From Breviolum minutum Mf 1.05b.01 (lineage: Eukaryota > Sar > Dinophyceae > Suessiales > Symbiodiniaceae): a stretch of 64,000 nt of DNA. Below, piece by piece: positions 31,901 to 44,245 of this stretch. Position numbers and translations under genes: made by a program. Within the stretch, counting starts at the first letter, position 1. Every line of letters starts with the position of its first letter. Below the pieces are notes generated by a model, which saw nothing but the letters and a program-made list of their open reading frames with translations, did no database searches and had not been told where the DNA came from. The stretch spans positions 1 to 64,000 of the forward strand of contig DF240506.1 in NCBI GenBank assembly GCA_000507305.1, given 5' to 3'.

Positions 31901-34241
31901 CTCTATCCAGTCGCACGGTGCAGGGAGAGTGACACCGCAAGAGGAAGAAAGGGTTCGTGCTGGGGACTGAAAGGAAGGGAAAATTTTCCAATTGGACTCC
32001 TTTTGAACGAAGATTGTATGATGTTGTAGACAGGTTTCTGACCATTTTTGACCTGCAAGATGCATTCGACTTGCAAAACACGAAAGCCGACTGCTGCAAG
32101 ATTCCTGGAAGCACTGATGCTACCGGTGCACTTTTCTACCTGCTTCCATCCTGCAAATGCAGGCTGTCATACGCACAATGTTTCAACAGATAGTCACTTG
32201 AAGTTCTGTTGTCATGTCAATCAACTGCGATGGAATATGCTGAGTAGGGCTTCTTGCTAAGTAGCTTCAGCTGTTCAAGACCAGCTGTGTTTGACCTCAA
32301 GTTGCAGCCGAGCTATTCCGGAGAAGCATTCGGAAGACCCATAGATTTTGGCAAGAAGTAACAGCAAAAGTTGGGGTGCCTCATATTGAACACTGGCTGA
32401 ACGGTCCACGTTTTGGAATTGCCACGAGCACGCAAGCCATGCGCTCTTCTGCAACGAGCTTCCGCTCAAAGGCCAGGGATGCGTGCCGCAAAGTTGCAGT
32501 ATTTCCATGTGTGCAACGCCAATTCTTCACTGATGCAAAAGTTGAGCAAAGCTGCTTGCCTCTAAACTCTAAACTATTGTATATACAGCCCTCCTCGATT
32601 CTTGATTGCAGGGTAAGAATGGGAACCAGAATCCTTTTCAGGCATCCATGATCCCGGTGATCATGAGGAATGATCCTTCTCTGGCTGCTGCTACCTGAGC
32701 TTGTGTTTAGAGTTAGAGATGATATAGAACTGCCTTTTTTGCTTCAGAAGCACATTGGACCCACATCCCCAGTGATTTGTCAAATTTGTCTCAATTAAGG
32801 CCCGACCTCAACTGAGAAGAGAGATGGAGAACTGGTTGCGGCCCTTGCCTCGATCACCAAATATCAACTGTTCAGCAGTTGCTCTGAGGTGGGCTGGATC
32901 CTTGTGGGATCCCCGAAGCCCAGAGTCTGGACCTCGTTTTTTGCCGATGTCAGAAATCTGCGGCCGCAACATGTTTGATTGCAGAGGTCAGGCGACTTCT
33001 TCGGCACTGACTTCACATGTAGCTCAAGCATGCCGGATGTGTTGGATGCTCAAAAAGTGTGCAGAGTGAGGGTTGGAGGGTTGGACATTTTAGATCGCTG
33101 TCGATTGAACATCATTTTATTAAATCAAAGCTCCAGCAAAATCCAAGCTGTGGCTGTGTCACATTGGTAAAAGAACATCCTCACAGGGATAAAGCTCTAA
33201 GTGGATAGAAAAATCCTCTGAGTTTTACCATCTCTGAAGGTTGGCTGCCTTGCACTCCTCAGATGGTTACAATGAACGCTTGGCCGTGGCAGTTGGGCTT
33301 CTAAGATGGGATCCTATCTGTCACTCACCAATCTGTCGAGATGGATCAATCCAGAAGTCAGGGCCTACTGAGCTTCAAAAGTCAGATTGATTTCTGTTTG
33401 AGATTTCTAGTCTTAGGTGACCCAAGATGATTTGCGGGAGATGCAGCGCCTGTTGTCCTCTGCAGATGCAAGGAGCCTTGGAAAGATGGAGTGAATGGTC
33501 TGGGCCGAAGGGCTATGCCAGTTCCGAGCCAACATAGAAAATTACCGAAATAGATTAGGACTCTCAGATATGACTGCTCAAGTCTGTGTGATCTCATCAC
33601 TATAAGTATCCATGGATCCAATTTGTTTCATACACTTCAAGGAGACCTGGAAGAAGGTCCCTTCTCCTTCCAAGTTGAGGTGACTCCTGCTTTGCATTTG
33701 GCCCTGAAGATGGGTGCATCGACAGAGGCTGGGATACTTGTTTGGAGTAGGTAATGGTGAGATAAGTTGGAGCGAGACGAAGAAGCAGCAAAGTAGCCAG
33801 AAATCCTATGATGGATGGCGCTTTGTGTGGTTGTGTGTTTCTTTCGAACCCCTCCATTGTCAAGCCTTGTGACAGCCTTGTGCAATTTGCAAAGCTCAGA
33901 CTGTCGATCTGCTGGCAACCTGCTGCGATCATCTCAATGTTTGGCTTCCTGAACCGGTGGTGGTCACTTGGGCTGCTTGGACTCCAATTTTGTGTCATTT
34001 CATGTCATTTCCTTCCGTGGTATGTCTAGCAAATAGGGTGCCAATTGATACCTTTGGTTTCACACCTTTAGACTTTAGACTTTAGATGCTATTGGTTGGA
34101 CTTTTGACGCTCCTCTTTACCAAAATCTACGACGACTACACATCATTTCATAAGTAGGTACTTTTACGTCCATGTTCAGAAGAATTCTTTTGCATTTCTT
34201 TTGCAGCGGAACATTGACCCATAGAATCATACTTTTATCAG
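28979..34241. other. Region of unresolved exon candidates
   Basis: Several + strand stretches look like exons but have competing frames: 29008-29155 (contains RYAQSLRHLGSMLDRYAVSW), 29869-29951 (contains MSEVWLEAFTSGCLCQLP, TTTCAG acceptor, GT donor), 30392-30488, 30929-31086 (ends GEVVDALLGGSV and a TAG) and 32988-33069 (contains SGDFFGTDFTCSSSMPDVLD). On the minus strand 31083-31583 is open for 166 codons. I could not join these into a gene or name a family. Confidence 0.3.
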
Positions 34242-36130
34242 GCTCGTGCCAGCTGTCTTGCTGCCTTGGAACGTTCTACGAAGCGGCGTGACGATGGAGC
34301 CAATGGTGCTGCCGGGCGTCTTGACGCACTGCTTTGGGCAGGAGATGATGGGCAACTTGGGCAACTTGGGTATTTTGCTCTGTAAATCTTCGACACTTAT
34401 GATCAAGTGAAGCCAGCTCGATATAAGTCATAGGTGGTTGAGTCGTTTTTCCCTCGGGCCATGTCGGGGCAAGGAGCTGATGTCAATGCTGTGGGGCGAG
34501 GCTGTGAAACTGCCCTTCACATCGTTGCCAGAAACTTGCCACGGAGAACGGTAAGAAATACCCTGGGAAGATTCACGACATTTGAAGTTTATATGAATGA
34601 ATCAACATCTCTTGCTTAGGAGCAGGCATACAGTCAGATGTCACCTATTCAGCCTATTCATTCTTTTCCTAGCAATACAGTACTGCATGAAGATGAGTAC
34701 TGTACTTAAAAGCCTTCAAAGACCCGATGGGACCCGATCAAATGTTGTACACAATTGCCGTCAATGATGAACGATTGAGCCCTCTCTTATACTTCTGCTG
34801 TATTTAATGAATTACTCGCTGCCAAGGAATGCTTCAGTTGCTCAGACAGGACTGCAGGGATTGAGCGGTTTCTTTAGTGAAGGACCGAATTCATGATGGA
34901 CTGCAACAAGACTCAATGAACATGGAGAGCTAAGATGCTTTGGAACCTATTTTCTTTTGGCTGTGGTTGCCAACAGGTAAACCGCCGTTGTTGGCAGTTG
35001 CAGGAGCGTGGCTATGGCTGTGCGATCCGAAACGAGTTCCAGGTGGTTTGACGTTTGTTACAAGATGGCACTCGCGGATGAAGATTTGTGGGGCTTGTAA
35101 TGCAGGTTGCCCGAGAACTTCGGACAATTTGGCATGACTTGGTCGCCAGAGGCAGGCATTTGGCGTTTGAAGTTCGAAAGTTCTGGGAGTTCTGGGAGGC
35201 ACCACTACTTGGCATCTTAGAAAGGCTGAAGGAAAAAAGTGGTTCGAGAGCATGCTTGTCAGCCTTTCGTAGTTACAGCAACTTTGATGAAGGTGCAGAT
35301 GCTTCGGTGCTTGATGGAGAAGGTTTCTCTGCAATTGAGAGGCGGGAGTGCTGGTTTATCTTCACAGGGTTGAGGAGCTCCGCTGCAAGTCTTTCTCTTG
35401 ATGGGCTCCAGATCAAGATTTCGCTTCTATGTGAATTGAGACTGACACCATCACGTGTAGTTATTCCCTACTTTGTTCTTGTTGTCTTGATTTAGGATTT
35501 GACTCCCGTCTAGGTTTAGGACTGCATCTTACAAGATCGACCGAACGTTTCTTGCAAGTGATGTGGCACTGTTCAGCTGTATTGCTCGTAGTACAATATA
35601 CGGAGCACATTGGAATCCATAATTCACGAACTTCATTTTGTGGACATCGACTTCGCACCCTTGCTTTGCCTGCTTTGGGTCCAGGTTGGCAAAAAAGAGA
35701 TGGATGGAAACCCTTTGGCAGTTTGACAAACAACAATGATCTTTTTCTTCCTCAACCTTCAATCAATTTCCTGTTGTATAGCGGGCTTCGCCCAGTGAAG
35801 CCATGGCGAGATCTCCGGATAGTCAAATTTCGCAGGTTGCTGGGCCTAATGTAGAGAAGTTTGGGGGCTTTCATTCGCATGGCAGCACGGCGTTTCCAAA
35901 ACCGAAGAGGTGTGAAGCAGTTGGCAGTAAGGCCTCCTTGGGTGACATATATTGTTTGGTTTATGGCACTTGAGATTTCGGTTTCACCTTCTGCTACAGT
36001 GGCAAGTTGGCCTTGAGCAATATTTGATAAGGTTCTGCAGGAGGTGGAAGTTCTACTTGTGCAGCAGCGCCAAGAGACGCTGCGAGTGTTGCGCAGACGC
36101 ATGGAAGAGGCGCCCGGTGTCCGGGCATGA
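34242..36130 (+). CDS. Ankyrin-repeat-like protein gene
   Basis: Candidate exons: 34242-~34360 (ARASCLAALERSTKRRDDGA and on, with GRLDALLWAG), 34434-34550, 35106-~35340, 35782-35909 and 36041-36130. Exon 34434-34550 (ATAG acceptor, GTAAGA donor, phase 0 both ends) carries GADVNAVGRGCETALHIVAR, an ankyrin-type hairpin and helix. Exon 35106 onward contains a long Trp-rich helix and then DEGADASVLDGEGFSAIE, again ankyrin-like. The last exon encodes EVEVLLVQQRQETLRVLRRR and ends with TGA at 36128-36130. Two or three degenerate repeats suggest a protein-binding scaffold. Phase does not fit between 35909 and 36041, so an exon is missing or a boundary is wrong. Confidence 0.55.
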
Positions 36131-36939
36131 AGAAACAGATGCGAAGAACAACTTTTCAATATGCACATATTCATATACAATCAAGTACATATCTCATATA
36201 TCATATATCTTTATGAATATATATATATATATATTTATAATATTATATGCACATTATCATTGTAGATTGTGGACGGTATACGTGTTTGCCTGACACTTGA
36301 ATCCTTTTCGATGGGAAAGTACAGACCGATTCAATCGGTGGCGTCTCAGTGTTTGAAATACGTATAGTCTAAGGCAGACGACACCCACAGGTATATCTCC
36401 TTTATCTCCCTTGAACCTTAGGTCCTTTTCAGAGAGGGCTGCAGGTTCTTCCTGGAAACTTCCAAACCCTTGGACCTCGCAAGGCTTTGGACGGCCACAA
36501 CATGATACCGGGTGCACTGGCAGTCTCAAGGCATCTTACATTCTTTCAAGGGAGGTTTGTGTGATTTGCCACTGATTGTTTTGATTGCCTTTTTTGAACG
36601 CTGGTTGATAAAGTGGCCCAGGAGATAAATGTTCTGGTGCTCGTGCAATCAACTTTTGGTGTTTGCCCCCCGAACTGGTGTAACGGTAAAGGCAACGAAG
36701 TGAAGTGATGCACATTCTTCTCAAAATCGATTGACCATCAGATACTCTGAGCAACAGATACTCTTTGAACTGCCTTTTTCAACCTTGATCTTGTTGTGCG
36801 CATTGGATTTCGGCAAAACAGATGGACATATATACATTGTATAAAAGTGACATGTATCTAATACATTGATATTTTTTAAGTTTATTCACGCCGCTCCGCG
36901 GCAGGGTCCGCCCGCACCAAGGTTACAAGGTGTCATATG
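36131..36939. other. Intergenic region with AT-rich patch
   Basis: A TATATA-rich stretch at 36183-36245 follows the ankyrin-like gene. The rest shows no convincing coding frame on either strand. Confidence 0.5.
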
Positions 36940-37132
<193 letters not shown>

Positions 37133-37557
37133 NGTACCATGCATTTTACCTGCAAAAAAAGGGACCCCCCCCCCCAGCTAAAGCTGACTGTGTTAGTGCC
37201 TCCGGAAAGACACGCCCTTTTGCACCTACGGTGCGGGCGGATTTATTACATGTGCTTAGTCCAGTCAAGGTCATCAAATCTGAAGCAAACTTGGTGCAGG
37301 ATTTCCACCAGCAGCCGGCCCTCCAGCTCCAAGGACGTGTGAAGGGTCCATGGAGTCCATGCTAAATGAGGTCTTTTCACCCGCTACCCGGTGGACGTTC
37401 CTAAATGGAATGCTGAATAAAAACTACTGTAGTGCAGGTTCAACAAGCTTTGGTGAAGGCGAATCTTTGACAGCGAAGATTGCAGCTGCCGGTGTATTTG
37501 TGTATGGTTCAACTAGTCACTGCAAGTCTCACATTTTAACATTGCTAGCAGGATAGC

Positions 37558-37691
37558 CACTGCCCACCAAATGAATGGTCTGAGACCAAGATGTTTCAGA
37601 AACTAAGGAACTCGGATGATCTCGTGGCCGAGGACATAGAGGCCATCCGCGGGGCGGCATTTGGAAAGATGATCCCAGTCATGAGCCTACA
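37558..37691 (+). CDS. Candidate N-terminal exon, possibly of the ion channel gene
   Basis: After GCTAGCAG the frame reads through KMFQKLRNSDDLVAEDIEA and IRGAAFGKMIPVMS to a possible GTAATC donor. The composition is protein-like and acidic. Further candidates lie at 37280-37371 (AAGPPAPRTCEGSMESMLNE) and from 38829 (LVAEAKSSIKGGESKPS). Assignment to the channel rests on position only. Confidence 0.4.
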
Positions 37692-38369
37692 GTAATCTGA
37701 GGGTGTGCTTTGCGTGTAGGAGATTGACCTGCCTGTTGTCCCCAAACCTGTGTCACTTTGCAGCATTTGAGGGGAGCTGTTTGTTGGAGTTGACAGCAAA
37801 AGCTTTTCCGAGCATGCATTCCTTATCTCTTCATGTGTTTTCTTCACAGGCTTTGGTCAGTTCAAAATCTTCAGGAAGATCAATTACATGATGACATAAG
37901 TATGGTGACAGGATGTTTCAGAATCTGGAAAGATAAGCAAAAAACCAAAAAGTCCAGAGAATCTGAACTATTTGACTAGTTAACTAGTGATTGAAAGGTG
38001 CATTTTTCATCTGTTGAGTTCACCTTGGCTGAGGGTGAAGGTCTCCTCTGATGCCAAAGAGATTACCATCGAAGGTAGAGTCCTACCAAAGGCCATACCT
38101 GTTCCAGAGGACACCTGCATCGATGCATCGACTGGGAATGATACATCTGCATTTAGTTCATATGTGGCACACTGGAAAAAAACATGCATCTCCACAGACA
38201 TACATGAAAAATTGTAGGGGGTAAAGTTTTGGGAACAAGCTTTTTGAGTAGTGCTGCCTTTTGGGCAATCCTCCTGTTAGGGATCAACATGCAAGGCCTT
38301 CTAAGCATCCGAACCGTCCTGTCAGCATACAGTGTACGAATCCTATGAAGCGCATTACAGAGGAAACCC

Positions 38370-38372
<3 letters not shown>

Positions 38373-38410
<38 letters not shown>
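38373..38410. repeat. TC dinucleotide microsatellite
   Basis: An uninterrupted (TC)n of about 35 bases, then TTTC. Confidence 0.95.
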
Positions 38411-38412
<2 letters not shown>

Positions 38413-39193
38413 CTGTTTCATACCTCACTGCTACACCTAGCCCGATTTATTTTCCATTTGCTGTTGCTGAACGCTTGGTGGATGTAGACATGCCCTGAGA
38501 GGATTCGACAGCCTGTGAAGTAGTAGTCCTTTGACTGCAAGCAGATACAACTTGTGCTGCCAGTTCAAAAGTACTCTCAGAGTTCTCCAAAGTTCATCTA
38601 GAAGGGTAGTTTGAGATCCAGCAGGGATCAGAATGCACAATCTGAAACATACATGCACTTTGTACGAATGGTGCCACAAAGTTCCGGCGCATTTGAATTG
38701 CAAGACCTAAAGACCAGTCTCACTTGGAAATGCTATGATCCACGGCAGTTATTGGGGTGAAATAATGGAGATGCGTTCACGAAGTAAGTTTAGCATTGAT
38801 TTTAATCATGTTGGATCCATGTTCTCAGCTTGTCGCGGAGGCAAAAAGCAGCATCAAAGGTGGTGAAAGCAAACCCAGCGTTGGTACTGCTTTGACGCGA
38901 AAGTGCCTTGCCCAACAAATTGCGCCTTTTGTTTCCGGCTTTGGAACCCAAATTGAAGGAACCTTTTGGACCCTAGGCAAACAGCCCGGTCCAAGATGGA
39001 GCAGCAGATGGTGCTGTTGTCTGGTGATCAAGTGGAGAAGCTCCAATACCGAAGGACGTCAAAGCAGCATCAAGAAGCTACAAGTCACTCTGCTTTTGAC
39101 CATTCAGCTTCAAAGTTATCTTAAGATATGCTGAATCCAACGGGTGTTTTCAAAAGGCACCTACCAGGCACCGCCATGCTGCAGCCATGGCAG

Positions 39194-39284
39194 GACGTTA
39201 TTGCAACGCTTCACCGGTCATGTGGTTTATGAGAACCTGATGAGCTTCCTGATCGTGGCCAATTCGCTGGTTTTGGGCCTTCAA
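39194..39284 (+). CDS. Channel exon: S1 helix
   Basis: Between GGCAG and a probable GC donor, encodes RFTGHVVYENLMSFLIVANS followed by LVLGLQ: a short amphipathic lead-in and a hydrophobic S1 ending in the LVLGL typical of voltage-gated channels. Confidence 0.7.
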
Positions 39285-42200
39285 GCTCTAAGCCTAAGCT
39301 GAGATTGCTTGTGGGCATCACAAATTTGGAGCAACTTCAGTCTTTAAACTACAACTTGCGGTCACCACTTCCATCGAAGGCATTTGACGATCAAATTGTT
39401 GCTATCCTGACTCTGGTGGCCGAGGTCCAGGTGCTCGCGGATGATATTGCTAAGCACGCATCACAGTTGCGCGAGTTACCACAGTGCCTGAGTTGCACAA
39501 AAAGCAGAATGACAGCCCCGGGGTATGCATGTTCTTCACGTTGGTATGCATACTAGCATGATCCACAAGTGGATCATATACCAGTATGTACGCAGACATC
39601 CAAGAAGTAACGTCTAGTCACAAATCCATCAGTATCATCATTCAGAATTATTTTTCATGTATTCATGTCGGTATAGTCTCGTACAGTTCCACTTTATATT
39701 TTGTTGGAGGAAGCATCGAGGAGGCTCCAGGAGGGTTTTTCAATGTTTCAGGAATCCTTTTGTGTGATGGAAGCTTAGCCTGAGCTTCTCGCATTGCAGT
39801 TTTTGCCTCGGGCTATCTTCAGACACAACTAGATTTTGCAGCTATCTTCGTTCTTGGAATGGGACATTGGCGATTGAAACTGAACAAACATGATCTCAGG
39901 CCTACATTTGATGCATTTTTCGCATTGCACTGGCTCTTTTGCCACTTGGCCTATGGAAGCTCGGAACTTCCGGGCAGCGGTTGCAGATAGCATTTCGGTG
40001 AGGGCTATGCATGTATATGATATAAATATACATGTGTGGCAACTGTATGGCTTTGGGTCTTCAGAGTCACCTCTTTTCTCCTTACACTTTGGAATTTGTG
40101 TCTTTTGTTTGGGCTCTCAACATTTTTGTCGCACTGCTGTGCCAAAGTACTGCAGGTATTGCTTTTAGTGCAGATTTGACTCTTCGATGGGTGTCCGATG
40201 GTTTCTGGGATTTCTTTCAAGGTATAGATGCTGGGTCTCTAAGCAGCATTGGGTCATTAGGCATGTCATCCTCTGGAAGCTGGGATACTCGGATACTCAG
40301 CAACCTTCCATCGACAATGGATGTCGGAATGTGATTTTTGCGAAGGTGCAAACGGAAAAGATGTGAACAGGAAAACAGGAAAAGACTCCGTCCTTGTGCA
40401 GATCAAACCAGACGGAAAAGCTGGCAGTGGCGCCCAAAACCTGTCTACCTTCTTTCCCTCCAAAGCCTAAATTGGCTCATGTACAAATCTGGATCTGATG
40501 ATGCTGATCACGCTGCTTTTGATTGGGATGGATGACTGAGGTGGAACATATTTGATATTTTTGTTGTTGCCTTCGCCATCATCGATGTTCTTGTGTCAAG
40601 CCCTTAGTTGCTCCAGCTCCGCCTCACTCAAAGCCAAGTCTTAGTGAAGCCATTTGAGAGATGCCGTCTCTAAATGGCAATACTGTCGCCTGTAAAGTGT
40701 AGACACAACATACCATTTGTAGATGCGGTAGTGAGAATAGATCATTATGAATGCAGTGGAATCCTGCCTTCAGTCCTTACCTTGAAACTATGGGTATCAC
40801 ATTGCTATATTTTTACACCATACTCTCAGCACACATCCTGGAGCATTTTTACCATCAGCGCTCAGGGACACTGTCTTTCTCTCATCGGGGAGCCCGACGT
40901 CGGTCTTGCAATCGCGACGGAGCTTCACGACCTTGCGGGTGCTACGTGTAGTGTCTTGGTCAAGCCATGTAGGTAGAATATGTAGACTATGGGTAGAAGA
41001 TGGTAAACATCTTGTTACAGTAAATGTGTTGAATGCTAGAAAAAAACGGGATTTTGTGAGATGCACTGCGACTAAGGTGCGCATCATCCGTGTTCTGCGA
41101 GTGGTTCGTATGTTGACCTTTTTCCGAGAGTTGCGTGACTCGTCCACTTTTGAGGAAACACAGCGACTGTTTTCATCAATCAGATTCGACAGAGAATGTG
41201 CTAAGGCATGATGATTCATTCCACGATAGGATGCGTTAAATCTGTCTTCTTCCTGATGGTTCTCTTTGGCGCGATGCTGTACATCTTTGGAATCTTACCT
41301 GAAGTGCAGAGCTTGAAACCCAAAGACGAGGGATGGCAGATAATTAGGCCAAAGTAAAAAACTGCTCAAGCACTGTTTCCTCACTGTCAACTCAACAACT
41401 GAGGAATTGCATTCACATCTGCCTTCATAGATCATATGTCTGAATTGTCCATGTGGCAGGAACTTGGCTGTTTGCATGGAAGATCAAAACATGAACATAG
41501 TGTTGCCTGGTGATTTCAGAAAAGAACAATGAATGCATCAAGTGAAGTAGTGCTGTTTTTACTACCTGGCATGCAGGACCCTAAATATTCTGACCTTATC
41601 GAGTTCTTTGGGACGGTCACACACTCTGGCCTTTCTCTCTACCAGGTATCCGTGCAAGCTTCAGGGATGGCAAAAGTCTCAGATGGTTTGTTTTGGAAGG
41701 GATCTGTCGACGAAATCCTACGCCAGGCAATGTCTGGTGGCCGAGACTGGCACGTTTTCTTACAAGCCCTGGAAACCATGGAGGGTCAGGCGTGGGGCTT
41801 GTGGCTGGGTGGGACAGCCTCTGACTTGTCATTTCGCCTTGTTTCGCTGCAGAATTTGAAAAATGCCATTCGGCGGGTGCTGGCTATGACTTTCACATTT
41901 TCATATTTTGCCTCCGGCCATCCCGCCGGCTTTGCTTGGGCCGTGCGGCTCTACCGCTACCAGCATCAACAGCAGCAACAGCAAGCCAACAGCCAACAGC
42001 GCACAGCCAACAGCTAACACACACAGCAGCGCCAGAGGGGGCTCGCGGGGAATCGACCTTTTGGATATGGAGTGGTCTCGGTTGTTTCGGTGCTTGTGCT
42101 TGTGCTTGTGCTTATGCTGGTGGTGGTGGGGGGTGGCGGGGGTGGTTTTTAGGCGGAGTAAAAGCGTGCCCCATAGACATTATCAGCTCCAGCTTGGGCC

Positions 42201-44005
42201 GTAGAAGCAAAAGCACAGTACAGACAAGCAAGCCACCACCAAACCCCACTTCACTAGACGCGCCGGCAAAGCCCACGGATTTCATACCTTTCACAGTTTC
42301 AACCCAAGGTCTGGTCATATATCTTTTTGTTCTACACCTTGGTAGCAGTTTTTGCGATTGCATCTTGGATGCACGACTTGGCCTGAGGATTCTGTCTCGA
42401 ATTGTAGCATCGAGGATCTTTTCATGGGTTTCTTAGTTCATCAGGTGAACATTGTGGCTGCAGTTTTTGTCGATAGTGCCATGCAGTTCTCCAAGGCTTG
42501 AAGCTGCAAACAGTGTGAAACGAAACTATTGAAACATACAAGAAGTGGGAAAGGCAGACATGGCATGACAGCGCTGTTCAGCAGGTTAGCAAGGTCCAGC
42601 AGCATTGTTTATGATCGGACTGGTAAAATGTGACTTGTACAACACATTGGAATGCCTTTTTAGGCCGTAAGCATTGAAACTTGCACTAGCCTGTGAGCTC
42701 AACAGCTCAGCAGACTGACGCGATCCATTTTGTTTACTTTCGCAAGGCTGATCACCAGTTGATGGTCCACCAGGACTCACCTGATCTCCAGCGAATGATG
42801 CCCTGAATGACTGGATTCCAAGAGGTTTTTGGGTCATCTCTGATTATCTTCACTAAAAAGGGTTCATTCCATAGATGCATCTGGCATTGCAGGAAGTGAG
42901 CAATCGGAGAGACTTCTTGTCCTCTCTTGGAGAGCTCTTCCAGGCGCTGGTCCTTCAATACCTTTGTCAACCGACACTGCAGTTTGCTGCAATATCGACA
43001 TTTTCAAATGATGTAGACAACCACAACGGGACCAGTGCATTGGGACTTTTTGCGGTCGCTGTGTCCGACTTGTAACGCAGGCAATCGACATTGATGACAA
43101 TGGTTTCATCACTCGCGATGAGTTTGATGAATGCCTGAAACAGGAAAAGTTCATGGTGTCTTAGCCTGACCAAATGAGAGTCTCAGACTACTCTGCTGTT
43201 TTTAACGACACTGTTTTCATATTTCATATCGCTTCGCTATTCATCACTTGACTCAAGACTGACTCCTCAGGGAGACGATTTTGAGGCTGGAAGCCGCACT
43301 GAGGCATTCTTCCGGGCCATTAAGCTGGACTATCGAGATGCGCAGCTTCTCTTTGACCTCTTGGACCAAGACCAAAGTGGAGAGGCAGGCAGAATCGATA
43401 GAAGATGCAACCAGAATCAAGCAGATTGGTCACACCAAAGATGTGCAAATATTGAAGTCACTCTTTCTTGTCGACGTCTGCAGGTGACAGTGGACGAATT
43501 TATAGATGGTTGTGCGAAGCTTCAGGGCGAAGCAACTGCCTTGGAGACCAAAGTACTTCACTTAGAGGTCTGCGGTCTGGGTGCTCTGAGGTTTGTGATG
43601 CTTTCTGCGTCTTTCCGGGTGTCTTTGTGTTTCTTCACTATCTAGATGCCAGTATAATCAGTATAGTGGCAGGCAAGGGCTGGATTGTGCTATTGTAGCA
43701 AGTTGTAGCAAGTTTAGGACAAGCGAAACATGGTGTGTGTTGCTGCTCTGAAACACCGAAAGCTTTGACCTTTCAACTAAAACTTCATAGTTGAGGGTGC
43801 ATTGTCTCAAATTTTCCTAAAGCACATGGAATCAACAAAGCACACTTGCGCACAGTCCACAGCAACCAAATCTTTGGAGGTTCAAAGGATTAGGCGGCAG
43901 CTGGACAAACTGATTCACGTTCAGAGCGGATCCGGCAGCATGTTCATCCCCTGTGGCACGGCAAGTTTTACTCGTGTTCCGTCACCAACTGCGGGACAGC
44001 GTTGA
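39194..44005 (+). CDS. Voltage-gated cation channel, single six-helix domain with C-terminal EF-hands
   Basis: Exons give the classical order: S1 (39194-39284), end of S2 (40156-40221), S3 (40541-40592), S4 with Arg every third residue (41077-41134), S5 (41206-41303), pore region (41577-41645 and 41727-41784), S6 (42309-42359 and 42445-42495), then two EF-hands (42893-42943, 43081-43155, 43271-43384, 43484-43552) and a last exon with a short coiled coil (43856-44005, TGA). One six-helix domain is seen, so four subunits would assemble into a plasma-membrane channel opened by depolarisation and tuned by calcium. This type, with a pore like QAMSGGRDW, is familiar from dinoflagellate genomes. Phases agree from S4 to the P-loop, from S6 to the adjoining exon, and from 42893 to the end. 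Missing pieces: most of S2, the S2-S3 linker, and an exon between 41784 and 42309. Ion selectivity cannot be stated. Confidence 0.85.
40156..40221 (+). CDS. Channel exon: end of S2
   Basis: TGCAG acceptor, GT donor. Encodes IAFSADLTLRWVSDGFWDFF. The LTLRW...FFQ pattern matches the S2 end and S2-S3 turn. Its end phase does not fit the S3 exon directly, so one short exon should lie between. Confidence 0.55.
40541..40592 (+). CDS. Channel exon: S3 helix
   Basis: CTGAG acceptor. Encodes WNIFDIFVVAFAIIDVL, a textbook S3 (WNxFDxxVV), before a GTGTCA donor. Confidence 0.75.
41077..41134 (+). CDS. Channel exon: S4 voltage sensor
   Basis: Encodes VRIIRVLRVVRMLTFFREL with Arg at positions 2, 5, 8 and 11. 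It ends with C, which the next exon (GC...) completes to Arg. The intron 41135-41205 is 71 bp, GT-AG. Confidence 0.9.
41206..41303 (+). CDS. Channel exon: S4-S5 linker and S5
   Basis: Encodes MMIHSTIGCVKSVFFLMVLF and then GAMLYIFGILPE, a linker and hydrophobic S5. GT donor, phase 0, matching the pore exon at 41577. Confidence 0.85.
41577..41784 (+). CDS. Channel exons: pore turret, P-helix and filter
   Basis: Exon 41577-41645 encodes EFFGTVTHSGLSLYQ at its end. Exon 41727-41784 continues AMSGGRDWHVFLQALETME. Joined, they give LYQAMSGGRDW, the expected pore-loop arrangement. The 81-bp intron between is GT-AG and in phase 0. Confidence 0.85.
42309..42495 (+). CDS. Channel exons: S6 and following segment
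   Basis: Exon 42309-42359 encodes VWSYIFLFYTLVAVFAI and is followed by GCATCT. Exon 42445-42495 continues VNIVAAVFVDSAMQFSK and is followed by GCTTGA. The join (FAI-VNIVAAVFVDSA) is the standard S6 end, so the 85-bp intron has a GC donor. Confidence 0.85.
42893..43155 (+). CDS. Channel exons: first EF-hand
   Basis: Exon 42893-42943 encodes EVSNRRDFLSSLGELFQ (entering helix) and is followed by GC. Exon 43081-43155 continues AIDIDDNGFITRDEFDECL. The loop D-I-D-D-N-G-F-I-T-R-D-E has Asp at 1, 3, Asn at 5, Gly at 6, Ile at 8 and Glu at 12: a canonical calcium site. Confidence 0.9.
43271..43552 (+). CDS. Channel exons: second EF-hand, loop split by an intron
   Basis: Exon 43271-43384 ends with FDLLDQDQSGE before GCAGGC. 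Exon 43484-43552 resumes VTVDEFIDGCAKLQGEA. Together the loop is D-Q-D-Q-S-G-E-V-T-V-D-E, exactly 12 residues with Asp at 1 and 3, Ser at 5, Gly at 6 and Glu at 12. Only a GC donor at 43385 gives this length. Confidence 0.9.
43856..44005 (+). CDS. Channel terminal exon
   Basis: Fifty codons after CACAG in phase 0, with a probable coiled coil (TKSLEVQRIRRQLDKLI), then a Gly/Ser/Pro-rich tail and TGA at 44003-44005. Confidence 0.75.
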   Translation, partial: STATKSLEVQRIRRQLDKLIHVQSGSGSMFIPCGTASFTRVPSPTAGQR

Positions 44006-44178
44006 CTAGTCCAAGCGTAATAGTCTTGTCCTATGATTGAACAGAGAATGGTGTGATGATCAATTTTGCTTGAAAATCCTTGCCAGTTCACAAGCTTGGC
44101 TGCTAAAAAGGCAGAGATCTGGAGCTTGTTGATGCATGCGACATGTTTCACTCTCAGCCCAATCACTGGGCTTGAACG

Positions 44179-44245
44179 CAATGTGCCAGGGAAAAGATCT
44201 AGCGAGGCATGGAAAACAATGTGCCAGGGAAAAGATCTGGCGAAA
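44179..44245 (+). repeat. Short direct repeat
   Basis: AATGTGCCAGGGAAAAGATC occurs twice about 39 bases apart (near 44179 and 44218), inside a stretch open from 44066 to 44341. It looks like a local tandem duplication. Confidence 0.7.

Noticed and set aside
33382-33998. Minus-strand ORFs of 79-132 codons
   Set aside because: Overlapping frames with no motif, no splice context and ordinary composition.
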